64,000 nt of DNA, taken from the NCBI GenBank assembly GCA_050289485.1, contig JBNKFV010000031.1, forward strand, positions 1 through 64,000, in the 5' to 3' direction. Numbering within the stretch: position 1 is the stretch's first letter; each line of letters opens with the position of its first letter. This DNA comes from JBNKFV01 sp050289485. GTDB lineage: Bacteria > Pseudomonadota > Gammaproteobacteria > Pseudomonadales > Cellvibrionaceae. Shown piece after piece: positions 1 through 7,027 of the stretch. A model generated the notes under the pieces. The model ran no database searches. It was not told the origin of the DNA and saw only the letters and a program-made list of their open reading frames with translations. The position numbers and the translations under genes are program-made.

Positions 1-140
1 GAATAAATACTTTAGGGAGCTTGGCATACCGGAACTGGTGGAATGTTAATAACTCAATCAACCGAACCGCCGTGGTACGTGATCCGTATGCCCGGTGGTG
101 TGGGGGGAGAGGCGTCGTGAGGCGTCTCCCTATCCCGATT
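1..140 (+). mobile_element. 3' end of a group II intron (domains V and VI), truncated by the window
   Basis: Bases 66-99 fold as a 34-nt domain V. The lower helix 66-74/91-99 carries a CGC triad (68-70) paired through the conserved G-U wobble (69-96), and an upper helix 75-79/85-89 closes a small loop. Bases 102-137 form domain VI: GGGAGA pairs with TCTCCC, the tip is a GUGA tetraloop, and an unpaired TAT on the 3' side can supply the branch-point A. The CGC triad is known from class IIC introns, the class that targets attC sites; I infer that class. The 3' end lies within a base or two of 139. The reverse transcriptase gene, if any, is upstream of the window. No maturase coding is visible in the first 60 bases. 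Confidence 0.8.
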
Positions 141-812
141 AGAATTTTCGAGTGCCAAATATTGAAATCTAAAATTTTAGAGTTTTTAAATAGATATATT
201 TCTTGGGATAGCCTTAGGGTTCTTCCGGCTAACAAAATAATAGCTAGTAGTTATGTGTGGATAGTTATTGTTCCTGTGGTGGCAAAAATATTTTCAAAAG
301 TGCAAGAATCTATAGCCATTGGCCTTAATGGGTACGAATTTGAGCTTGTATTATCGCTGCCATTTTCATGGAAATTATTTTTCTTTTCAGCATTGTTCTT
401 TACCGCCGGTAATATCATATTTTTAATGTGCTGCCCCGAGGCTATTAGGAAGTATGTAAATTACGATGATTTCATGGTAAATGGAGGCGATATTTCAGAT
501 TTAAGCCGCTGGAAAAAAGATATTTCATTTCAAAAGAAAGTTGAGTTCGAATTACTTAGAGAGAACCTAAAGCAAAAACCAAATTTAAAGGAAATATTTT
601 GGTTTACCTATAAAAATGTCAAAGAAATCAATGTGCTCTATAGGACCATAATTAGTATATTTTATATGGTAGGCTTAACTTTGTTCTCCATTGTTGCTGT
701 GTCAAACGTTTGGTGGGTAATTAATTCAGGGTATGTATTCTAACAAGGCGGTTAAATGCGCACGCAAAAAACGCGTGCCGGACACTGCGTGCTTCGGCCC
801 ATTATTGAGGCG
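139..812 (+). mobile_element. integron gene cassette 1
   Basis: The boundaries follow the integron rule that recombination occurs after the G of the R' core GTTRRRY, so each cassette begins with the six bases complementary to its own R''. The six bases at 139-144 (TTAGAA) are the exact complement of the R'' core at 738-744 (TTCTAAC). The cassette holds one gene that nearly fills it and whose stop codon overlaps R''. The left junction is occupied by the 3' end of a group II intron instead of an intact attC. The DNA is AT-rich compared with the chromosomal genes to the right. Confidence 0.75.
162..743 (+). CDS. cassette-encoded small membrane protein, unknown function
   Basis: A 193-residue product of unknown function. 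I place the start at the TTG at 162, because the open frame has no ATG between the intron/cassette junction at about 139 and the conserved-looking segment RYISWDSLRVLPANK. Hydrophobic segments lie at about residues 32-46, 65-90 and 165-187 of this form, which suggests two or three membrane helices with a charged cytoplasmic stretch between the last two. I recall similar hypothetical proteins in gammaproteobacterial accessory DNA, but no function is known to me. The stop codon overlaps the attC R'' core, as is usual in cassettes. The intron insertion just upstream probably separates the gene from its original leader, so expression is uncertain. Confidence 0.6.
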   Translation: MKSKILEFLNRYISWDSLRVLPANKIIASSYVWIVIVPVVAKIFSKVQESIAIGLNGYEFELVLSLPFSWKLFFFSALFFTAGNIIFLMCCPEAIRKYVNYDDFMVNGGDISDLSRWKKDISFQKKVEFELLRENLKQKPNLKEIFWFTYKNVKEINVLYRTIISIFYMVGLTLFSIVAVSNVWWVINSGYVF

Positions 813-818
813 TTATGT
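738..818 (+). other. integron attC site (cassette 1/2 junction)
   Basis: R'' is TTCTAAC (738-744) and R' is GTTATGT (812-818), 81 bp in all. Internal GCACGC (760-765) can pair with GCGTGC copies at 773-778 and 787-792, giving the folded bottom-strand hairpin expected of attC. R' does not match R'' of the same site because its last six bases belong to the next cassette. They match that cassette's own R'' (ACATAAC at 2144), which confirms the junction. Confidence 0.8.
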
Positions 819-2185
819 GATTTAAATAAGCATTACATTGAAACTTGAATATCGTGTTTTCTATGGAATATAGGGAGATTGGAAGTATGAAATATATAAA
901 ATTATTAAATTTATTGACTTTGGTTATTATTTTACAGGGGTGTACAGGGTTTCTTACCTCAAATGAAAACGATAACCCTAGTGGAGCAGCAGATATTTTC
1001 GGGGAAGATACCTATTTTGAAAGGGTTAATATATTCCAGCTTCTAGATCCGTCAGAAAATACAGTAAATGAAAACGGGGTGGGCAAAGAAAATGATGAAG
1101 AGGTATATTATTATTTAGAGTATTCACTAAGTAAGTTCTACGAAAGGATTTCAGCGTTAACTCCAGAACAACAAAAAATAGAAAGAAACCGCACTCAGTT
1201 TCGCATCATTTCCGCATCTAATCAACGATGCGGCGATTTTAAAAACTCTCTTCACAAATACCAAGGAGATGTAAATTTTGCATTAGGTTCCTTAACGACG
1301 GTTTTAGCTGGCGCAGGAGCGGTACTTTCCCATGAGCAGACAGCAAAAGAATTTGCCGCTTTAGCTGGAGTAACAAGCGGAGTCAGAGCAGAATTTAACT
1401 CCAGTTATTTTAAAAATATTACGATTGATGTTGTCGGAAAGGGAATCGATTCTGCTAGAAGCCAAATTTTAGGTGATATAAAAAAGAAAACAAACTTTAG
1501 CTTTATTGATTATACAGTTGAAGAGGCAATTTCTGATGCGATTAAATATCATTCGGCCTGTAATGTTATATCAGGCCTACAGGAAGCATCAAAAGCACTG
1601 ACTAAACAAGAGTTAGATCAGGGGGTTGCCTCATTAGTTGGTACTTACGCCACAATCCGACAAGTTAATTCGCCAATATTGGACGATTTGGAGCAGTTGT
1701 TTAAAAGGTCTCAGGACGTCAATCCAGTAGAGTACTCGCTTAAAGCTGAATTGAATCTTGCACAATTGAAGGAGAAGAAAAATACAGTGAGTGCCTTAAA
1801 TCCGGACGCAGATAGCAATGAGGAAGCTGAGAAAGCAAGTATATTATCTGAGCTAGCTTCAATAATTAGTAAATTGGAATCCGGTTATTTAAGTACGTCT
1901 GAAAAAAAGAAGACGTTAGAAATTAAAAATGGATGGCCTGAAATAATAGCAAAAATTAATATTTCTCAAGAAGAGGGTCAAAAGGAGGCGCTTGTTTCTC
2001 AGCTGCAAGCCGAGGTTTCTGCAGCTGAAAAGAGGCAGGTAGACTTGGGTCAATTAATACTTAGTATGCAAAAGTTATCATCTCGAAGTGATGAGTTAAT
2101 AGAATCACTAAAATCCTAAATTTTTAATTTAAAGAGTGGAATCACATAACAATGCATTGCAGCGGACAAGCCGCTGAATGCGGCG
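813..2185 (+). mobile_element. integron gene cassette 2
   Basis: The cassette starts with TTATGT (813-818), the exact complement of its R'' core ACATAAC (2144-2150), and ends at the G of the downstream R' core. It contains a single lipoprotein gene. At about 1.37 kb it is long for a cassette but within the range of chromosomal integrons. It is AT-rich, like cassette 1. Confidence 0.8.
887..2119 (+). CDS. cassette-encoded lipoprotein with long helical C-terminal region, unknown function
   Basis: A 410-residue lipoprotein. I chose the ATG at 887 because it follows a GGAAG ribosome site and gives a classical signal peptide with a lipobox ending in GC (cysteine about residue 19). The frame is open back to a TTG at 845, but that start would bury the signal. 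After the anchor comes an acidic low-complexity stretch, then a glycine/alanine-rich hydrophobic segment (FALGSLTTVLAGAGAVLSHE, about residues 136-155). The C-terminal third is charged and likely coiled coil, with many K, E, Q and L residues. Two cysteines in the mature part may form a disulfide. I do not recognise the family. The helical periplasmic design could be structural or toxin/immunity-like, but nothing shows this directly. Confidence 0.7.
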   Translation: MKYIKLLNLLTLVIILQGCTGFLTSNENDNPSGAADIFGEDTYFERVNIFQLLDPSENTVNENGVGKENDEEVYYYLEYSLSKFYERISALTPEQQKIERNRTQFRIISASNQRCGDFKNSLHKYQGDVNFALGSLTTVLAGAGAVLSHEQTAKEFAALAGVTSGVRAEFNSSYFKNITIDVVGKGIDSARSQILGDIKKKTNFSFIDYTVEEAISDAIKYHSACNVISGLQEASKALTKQELDQGVASLVGTYATIRQVNSPILDDLEQLFKRSQDVNPVEYSLKAELNLAQLKEKKNTVSALNPDADSNEEAEKASILSELASIISKLESGYLSTSEKKKTLEIKNGWPEIIAKINISQEEGQKEALVSQLQAEVSAAEKRQVDLGQLILSMQKLSSRSDELIESLKS

Positions 2186-2191
2186 TTAGCC
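2144..2191 (+). other. integron attC site after cassette 2
   Basis: A short, textbook attC of 48 bp. R'' is ACATAAC (2144-2150) and R' is GTTAGCC (2185-2191). The middle folds as GCATT + CAGCGG against CCGCTG + AATGC, with one extrahelical G on one strand, the feature that directs strand choice by the integrase. The six bases after the G (TTAGCC) should begin another cassette, but no matching GGCTAAC core occurs in the next few kilobases. Confidence 0.85.
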
Positions 2192-2335
2192 TTCCAAGTT
2201 CCCCAAGAAAAGTAGACACCTTCTATAGTTAGGTTTACGCCTGGCATGCACTGCACCCCATCTCACTGTGGAGCTTGTGCGTCTGAGCGCCTATAGTAAA
2301 ACTTTTTTCAGTGTTGCCGAGGTCGTTGTTCAACC
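2192..2335. other. spacer between the last clear attC and the GGDEF gene
   Basis: These 144 bases hold no convincing ORF. They probably contain the promoter of the diguanylate cyclase gene, but I cannot pick out a confident -35/-10 pair. They mark the change from AT-rich cassette DNA to GC-richer DNA. Confidence 0.4.
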
Positions 2336-3643
2336 GTGATAAATCTAAGTCAGTATGACCACCTGGTTCATATCGAAACCAAGGAGGAGTTAAGGCTCTA
2401 TGAGCTGATTCCCAATGCTGTTTGGGTGTTTGATATCGATAAGCACGGCTGGTGGTGGGGCAACTCGGCGGCGGTAGCGTTCTGGGGGCTGGATTCGCTG
2501 CAGGCGCTGATCGACAAGGATCTGTCAGGCGATACTCAGGGCGCGCGTGACCGTACGCTGCAAACCTTTGAGCTGGCCGTGCGCGAAGGCCTTACGGTTG
2601 ACCCCTGGACGACTTACCCAAACGGCAAGCCCAAAACTCTGCTGATGATGCATCGGGCTGTGTTGTTGGGGCCGGATCGGCATCGCGGCATCATTGCCTA
2701 TATCAACGAGCAGGTGAACATGGGTGAACAGCCGGAGAATCTGCTGCTGATGGAGGCGATGCGCTATACGCGGGTGCCAGCCACCACCTTTACGCTGGAT
2801 GGCGATCCGGTGGTGGAAAACCCTGCTGCGACCGATGCTTACAATTATCTCTATAACCAGCCGCTGGATGATGACAGCTGTGCGTTTGTCGCCCGCTTTG
2901 CCGATCCAGCCCTGGGGCGTGCTTGTCTCAAGCGGGTGCAGGCCGGGGAGGAGGGGCGCTGGGATTTCATCATGCAGACTGCCAAGGGGCTGCGGCGGCA
3001 CAGTCTGGATATTCGCCGTACCCGCCACCCGCTGAACGGCGATTTTCTGTTTCTGGTGGTGGAGTATGATTTCACCGAATTGTATGAGGCGCTGGAGGAG
3101 ATCGAAGCCGCGCGCGCCAAGTTGCATGATATCGCGATGAAGGATGCACTGACGGGTGTATATAGCCTGCATTACATGCAGGAGGCAGCGAAGACTGAAT
3201 TGGCACATGCGGCCCGTCATCAGCAGACGCTCTGGCTGATGTTCATTGATCTGGACGGGTTTAAGTCGATCAACGATAGCCTCAGCCACAGTGCCGGTGA
3301 CGAGGCGTTATGTGAAGTGGCCAGGCGCCTGCAGGCGGTTATCCGCGCGGAGGATCTGCTGGCTCGGGTTGGTGGAGACGAGTATGTAGTGCTGCTGTCT
3401 CATGCCAGCACCAAAGCGGACACTACCGCCGTGGCCCAGCGTATTCTGGATTGCCTGCAGGCGCCGATCTCGGTTGAAGGCGAGTTGGCCAGTGTTAGCG
3501 CCAGTATCGGCATCGCCTGTTTTCCAGACGATGGGGAGGATCTGGAATCACTGCTGAAAGCCGCAGATGCTGCCATGTACCGGGTAAAAAAAGGCGGCAA
3601 GAACGGTTTTGTCTTTGTGCAACCCGGTGATGACGCTGAGTAG
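2336..3643 (+). CDS. PAS/GGDEF diguanylate cyclase
   Basis: A 435-residue predicted cytoplasmic diguanylate cyclase making cyclic di-GMP from two GTP. Two PAS-like sensor segments (about residues 20-130 and 140-255) precede a short helical linker and a C-terminal GGDEF domain. The active site reads GGDEY (346-350), a functional variant. An RxxD inhibitory site (RAED, 337-340) lies five residues upstream, so product inhibition is expected. No membrane helix is seen, so it probably senses a soluble or redox ligand. The start is a GTG with no strong ribosome site; no better start is visible. The gene is GC-richer than the cassettes around it and has no attC of its own, so it probably predates or interrupts the array. 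Confidence 0.85.
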   Translation: MINLSQYDHLVHIETKEELRLYELIPNAVWVFDIDKHGWWWGNSAAVAFWGLDSLQALIDKDLSGDTQGARDRTLQTFELAVREGLTVDPWTTYPNGKPKTLLMMHRAVLLGPDRHRGIIAYINEQVNMGEQPENLLLMEAMRYTRVPATTFTLDGDPVVENPAATDAYNYLYNQPLDDDSCAFVARFADPALGRACLKRVQAGEEGRWDFIMQTAKGLRRHSLDIRRTRHPLNGDFLFLVVEYDFTELYEALEEIEAARAKLHDIAMKDALTGVYSLHYMQEAAKTELAHAARHQQTLWLMFIDLDGFKSINDSLSHSAGDEALCEVARRLQAVIRAEDLLARVGGDEYVVLLSHASTKADTTAVAQRILDCLQAPISVEGELASVSASIGIACFPDDGEDLESLLKAADAAMYRVKKGGKNGFVFVQPGDDAE

Positions 3644-3727
3644 CTTTGGGCGGCTGATACCGGTTCGTGCTCTGCCATTGCATTTAGCGCAGTACTCAAT
3701 GTAGTGCAGGTTAGTATTGGCCTCACT

Positions 3728-3898
3728 ATGTTCGGTCCATTTCGCGAAGCCTCTAGTCAGCTCGATGCGCTTGGGCCGGTAGCAGGCGCAGTTGTGGCCT
3801 TATCTTTTATGATCTACTACGCGGCAAAGCTTTTAAACTTTACCACTTTGACGGACAGTAAATCACTGTCAGTCTATAGAGGTGCTCGATGGGCATAA
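3728..3898 (+). CDS. possible small hypothetical protein
   Basis: A short frame of about 56 residues from the ATG at 3728 (an upstream start at 3704 is also possible). It has one hydrophobic stretch (PVAGAVVALSFMIYYAAKLL) that could be a single membrane helix. There is no clear ribosome site and I recognise no family. It ends in GCATAAC, the same heptamer as the R'' core at 4252, which is suggestive of cassette ancestry, but no hairpin follows. It may be a remnant. Confidence 0.25.
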   Translation: MFGPFREASSQLDALGPVAGAVVALSFMIYYAAKLLNFTTLTDSKSLSVYRGARWA

Positions 3899-3936
3899 CT
3901 AAGAAAAAACATTACGATAGCTATTTAAGGAGAAGT

Positions 3937-4257
3937 ATGAATATCACCGCTAAAAAGATTACCAAAGGCTCAGTTTTTAAGATTTATTTCTTGGGCTTGG
4001 CCGGTGGGTTTTCCGTACTATTTTTAATCTCTGGTATTTTAGCAATTTTTGGTGCTGAGACTGTGAAGTGGGAAGAACAGCCAGTTACTGGGTTTAAGGG
4101 CTTTGTAACTGCTATGCTTATGTGGCCGGTTTTTAGCTTTTTGTTCGCGGGATTTATGTGGCTGATTAGCATATTAGGTTTGTGGTTATACTCACTTATA
4201 AGGCCGATAACTATATCCTTTAAGGATATGGTTGTTGAAGAATCGGATAATGCATAA
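3937..4257 (+). CDS. small two-helix membrane protein of integron-cassette type
   Basis: A 106-residue protein with two hydrophobic helices (about residues 14-38 and 58-88) separated by a short loop containing VKWEEQPVTGFKG. The frame runs back to 3889, but the ATG at 3937 follows a near-perfect AAGGAGAA ribosome site and is the better start. I recall similar unnamed proteins in integron cassettes of marine bacteria; no function is known to me. The stop codon overlaps the R''-like GCATAAC at 4252, the layout typical of cassette genes. Confidence 0.6.
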   Translation: MNITAKKITKGSVFKIYFLGLAGGFSVLFLISGILAIFGAETVKWEEQPVTGFKGFVTAMLMWPVFSFLFAGFMWLISILGLWLYSLIRPITISFKDMVVEESDNA

Positions 4258-4301
4258 CAAAAAATTCAACGCGGATACAGTAGCCTCCGCTTCGTTTATG
4301 C
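4252..4301 (+). other. attC-like hairpin, decayed
   Basis: R''-like GCATAAC (4252-4258) and a terminal TTATGC (4296-4301) are complementary over six bases. GCGGA (4271-4275) pairs with TCCGC (4286-4290) around a 10-nt loop. The R' core reads GTTTATG instead of GTTRRRY, so the site has an extra T or has decayed. No TTATGC cassette start is found upstream of the preceding gene. I treat it as the worn distal end of the cassette array. Confidence 0.5.
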
Positions 4302-4389
4302 GTGCGCACTTCGTGTATTTTATGCAACACTGCACTCCCGATTTCTGTGCCGGTTAACTTGGTGTTTTGTGGCACGACGAGGTATCTAA

Positions 4390-5343
4390 ATGACGACTAG
4401 CGACAATTCAATCACTTACCTTTCTGAATCAGACCTTTCAGCTTTGGGCATATCTACCGAGGATGTTATTGAAAGCATTGAATCGCTGATTTCAAGCGTT
4501 GATAACCAGTCTGCCTGGAGTGCACCCAAAGCCGTAATCTTGCCCGATGACGGACGTTATATGATGGCGGCGCTGGCTGCAGCTGATGATCCTCCCTTAT
4601 TGGCAGTAAAGACAGTTGTTCTCAACCCGCGTAACCCGGAGCGGAATCTACCGCAAATCAACGGCCTGGTTACCATGTTGGATAGCAGTACTGGACTCCC
4701 CGTTGCCATTCTTGATGGAAACTGGATAACGGCAGTGCGCACAGCAGGCTTGAGTGCGACGGCCGCGAAGCATATGGCACGAAAGGACTCATCGGTGGCT
4801 GCATTTGTTGGTTGCGGAGTTCAAGCAAAAAGTCATTTGCAGGCGTTTTCTGACATATTTCCTCTCAAAGAGATCCGTCTATTCGGTCGCGGTGAGGCCA
4901 ATATTAGGAGCATGTGCGAGGACGCCGAGAAGCGCGCACTGACCCCAACGGTGTGCAAATCAGGAGAAGAAGCAATTTCTGATGCTGATCTGGTGATAAG
5001 CTCGGTTACTTACTCTGCCAGTATGTCTCCGTTTCTGAATGCGCATTGGTTGAAGCCGGGTTCGTTTGCAGCCATTACAGACTTGGCCGCACCGTGGGAA
5101 AAGGAAAGTTTTACGGCACTCAATCAAGTAACAATCGACGACCTGAAACAAGAGGCCGCCCTGCCAAACAAGCTGGCGCCGCCTGAATGTATCACAGGAG
5201 ATTTATCCGGATTGGTTTTGGGAAGATTTGCTGGCCGGAACCGGGACAGCGATCGAAATGCGTTTATATTTCGTGGGCACGCTATGGGAGATTTGGCGCT
5301 GTCAATTCTTGCATATGAAAGAGCGTCGAAAGGAAAGCGTTGA
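4390..5343 (+). CDS. ornithine cyclodeaminase/mu-crystallin family NAD(P)-dependent protein
   Basis: A 317-residue member of the OCD/mu-crystallin family, close to the usual 310-330. The hallmark segment DGNWITAVRTAGLSATAAKH (109-128) is followed by a Rossmann dinucleotide motif VGCGVQA (140-146). Family members deaminate and cyclise ornithine to proline, reduce cyclic imines, or act as alanine or lysine dehydrogenases. The substrate here cannot be read from sequence. It starts about 90 bp after the last attC-like site and ends at a T-rich terminator. It appears to be a single-gene unit, so context gives no substrate clue. Confidence 0.85.
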   Translation: MTTSDNSITYLSESDLSALGISTEDVIESIESLISSVDNQSAWSAPKAVILPDDGRYMMAALAAADDPPLLAVKTVVLNPRNPERNLPQINGLVTMLDSSTGLPVAILDGNWITAVRTAGLSATAAKHMARKDSSVAAFVGCGVQAKSHLQAFSDIFPLKEIRLFGRGEANIRSMCEDAEKRALTPTVCKSGEEAISDADLVISSVTYSASMSPFLNAHWLKPGSFAAITDLAAPWEKESFTALNQVTIDDLKQEAALPNKLAPPECITGDLSGLVLGRFAGRNRDSDRNAFIFRGHAMGDLALSILAYERASKGKR

Positions 5344-5346
5344 TGC

Positions 5347-5372
5347 CCCGGTTACCTACCTGGGTTTTTTTT
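5347..5372 (+). terminator. probable rho-independent terminator after the OCD-family gene
   Basis: A short stem (CCCGG with CTGGG, one G-U pair) is followed directly by eight Ts. The stem is weak, but the T-tract and its position just after the stop codon support it. Confidence 0.55.
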
Positions 5373-5434
5373 GCGTTGCGTTTGTCCGGTGGTGGGTTGC
5401 ATACTAGCGCTCCCATGGTTTTAAGGAGCAGCCC

Positions 5435-6025
5435 ATGTCAGATATAGCTTTGCGTTGCCAATGTGGTCAGGTACAGGGGGCGTTACATCATGTATCGCCG
5501 CACGATGGCACGCGCGTTATTTGTTACTGCCATTCTTGCCAGGCTTTTGCCCAATATCTTCAGCATGCCGACACGGTGTTGGATACCTACGGTGGCACCG
5601 ATATTTATCAAGTTGCGCCCGCCCAGTTTGAGATTACTCAGGGTAAAGCCTTTGTAAAAAGCATGCGCCTTACTGAAAAAGGGTTGTTGCGCTGGTATGC
5701 CGATTGTTGCAAAACGCCCATCGCTAACACCGTTTCGTATAAATTTCCCTTTGTTGGCGTGATTCATAATTTCTTTGCGTCCAGTGTGGATAAGCACGCA
5801 TGCCTTGGCCCAGTGAAAGCCCATGTTAATATCTCGGGGGCCACCAAAGCACTGCCCGACTCCATCGCTAAACATACCCATAAAAAGCGATATGTGGCGA
5901 AACTTATGACAAAGATTTTGTGGTGGAAATTAACCGGCAAACATAAACCCTCGGCATTGTTTAGCGAATCAGGTCAGCCGATTTGTGCACCTGTGATTGC
6001 CAACGCCGTGCCGGATGACGGTTGA
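5435..6025 (+). CDS. DUF6151 / GFA-like zinc-binding protein
   Basis: A 196-residue protein resembling the glutathione-dependent formaldehyde-activating (GFA) fold and the DUF6151 group. Zinc-ligand cysteines are visible: CxCG at 8-11, CxCxxC at 30-35 and CC at 91-92. The family's activity is unproven; GFA itself only accelerates S-hydroxymethylglutathione formation in vitro. The start follows an AAGGAG ribosome site. The gene stands alone between a terminator and a convergent pair, with no formaldehyde genes nearby, so the role is open. Confidence 0.7.
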   Translation: MSDIALRCQCGQVQGALHHVSPHDGTRVICYCHSCQAFAQYLQHADTVLDTYGGTDIYQVAPAQFEITQGKAFVKSMRLTEKGLLRWYADCCKTPIANTVSYKFPFVGVIHNFFASSVDKHACLGPVKAHVNISGATKALPDSIAKHTHKKRYVAKLMTKILWWKLTGKHKPSALFSESGQPICAPVIANAVPDDG

Positions 6026-6093
6026 TATTGTGATTAGGTTTGGGAAAGGTATTCTGTTTAGCCATTTGGTGTAATGTTGACGGGCTTTAGCCT

Positions 6094-6381
6094 TTACTCA
6101 AAACCAATCGAAAAGGCCGATTCGAGATCGTTTTGGTTATAGGCTTTAAAGGCCAGCATGGTTTCGGTTTTGGTAATTTCTTTAATCGCCATAATATCTT
6201 CGGTTACCAGTGTGGATATTTCTTCACTGGTTTTCACTCGCAGTATGGCTACAATGTCGTAATTGCCACTTACCGAGAAAACTTCTGATACGCCGGGTAC
6301 TTTTGCCAGCTGCGCGACTACAGTGTTTACGCCTTGGCGTTCTACATTCATCAGTACAATAGCAGTAATCATATTCAACAC
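6094..6381 (-). CDS. stand-alone Lrp/AsnC ligand-binding (RAM) domain protein
   Basis: A 95-residue protein consisting only of the C-terminal effector-binding and oligomerisation domain of Lrp/AsnC regulators (alpha-beta sandwich with GNYDIVAILRV). The N-terminal DNA-binding helix-turn-helix is absent, and the region upstream of the start does not encode one. Such proteins form dimers to decamers and bind small effectors, often amino acids, sometimes modifying full-length Lrp proteins. It sits 4 bp after a LysE-type exporter in the same orientation, so it may sense the exported amino acid. The start could also be the ATG three codons in. Confidence 0.8.
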   Translation of the reverse strand: MLNMITAIVLMNVERQGVNTVVAQLAKVPGVSEVFSVSGNYDIVAILRVKTSEEISTLVTEDIMAIKEITKTETMLAFKAYNQNDLESAFSIGFE

Positions 6382-6385
6382 CTGA

Positions 6386-7027
6386 TTATGATGGCAGATC
6401 TATCAGCAGCATATTGCCTGCCAGACCCAAAAAGATAACACCGGCAACGGCATTGAGTGTATTGCGCATTAGCAATGAGCCTTGCATGGTGCGTTGTGCG
6501 CTTGATGCTAACACGCTAATGAGGCCGAAAACCAGCACGGCGGCAATGATAAACGTAAGCCCCAGCAGAGCAAACTGCAGGGTAATGTCGGTACGGCGGG
6601 AGTCGATAAACTGGGGCAAAAACGCGAGAAAAAACACCAGCACCTTGGGGTTGCTCAGGTTCATCACGATGCCGCGCAGGTAGAGTTTTTTAGGGGGTAT
6701 GGCCAACGTGGGTGCATTAGTCGCTGCATTGGCTGTGAACTCCAGAGCGGCAAACGATAACCACGCGAGGTACAGCAGATACAGGGCCCCGAGAAAACGC
6801 AATAAAGTAAAGGCGATAGGGGAGGCTTTAATCAGGGCCGAAACCCCCAGTGCGGCCATTGCAGTGTGCACCACTAAGCCTGTGCACAGCCCGGCGGTAA
6901 TTAGCCAACCCGTGCGATAGCCCCGCTGTACAGACTGGGCCATCACAAACAGGTTATCGGGCCCCGGTACTAAGGCAAGGATCACCGAGGTGCCAAAGAA
7001 AATGATTAGCGTATTCAGGTCGGGCAT
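6386..7027 (-). CDS. LysE/RhtB-family amino-acid exporter
   Basis: A 213-residue inner-membrane protein with six predicted helices. The family signature LVPGPDNLFVMAQSVQRGYRTG lies near residues 19-40. LysE/RhtB proteins export amino acids such as lysine, threonine, homoserine or leucine using the proton gradient; the substrate is not readable here. The length is typical (about 205-215). It is followed 4 bp later by the stand-alone Lrp domain gene, likely as one transcript. Confidence 0.85.
   Translation of the reverse strand: MPDLNTLIIFFGTSVILALVPGPDNLFVMAQSVQRGYRTGWLITAGLCTGLVVHTAMAALGVSALIKASPIAFTLLRFLGALYLLYLAWLSFAALEFTANAATNAPTLAIPPKKLYLRGIVMNLSNPKVLVFFLAFLPQFIDSRRTDITLQFALLGLTFIIAAVLVFGLISVLASSAQRTMQGSLLMRNTLNAVAGVIFLGLAGNMLLIDLPS

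Noticed and set aside
2195..2250. String resembling an insertion-sequence end after the second attC
   Set aside because: No inverted partner, transposase or target duplication is visible; resemblance is from memory only.
2525..3289. 254-codon antisense frame inside the GGDEF gene
   Set aside because: It is a codon-bias shadow of a clear GGDEF gene, with no family features.
3893..3960. GCATAAC at 3893 as the start of a further attC site
   Set aside because: No complementary R' core or hairpin follows within 100 bp.
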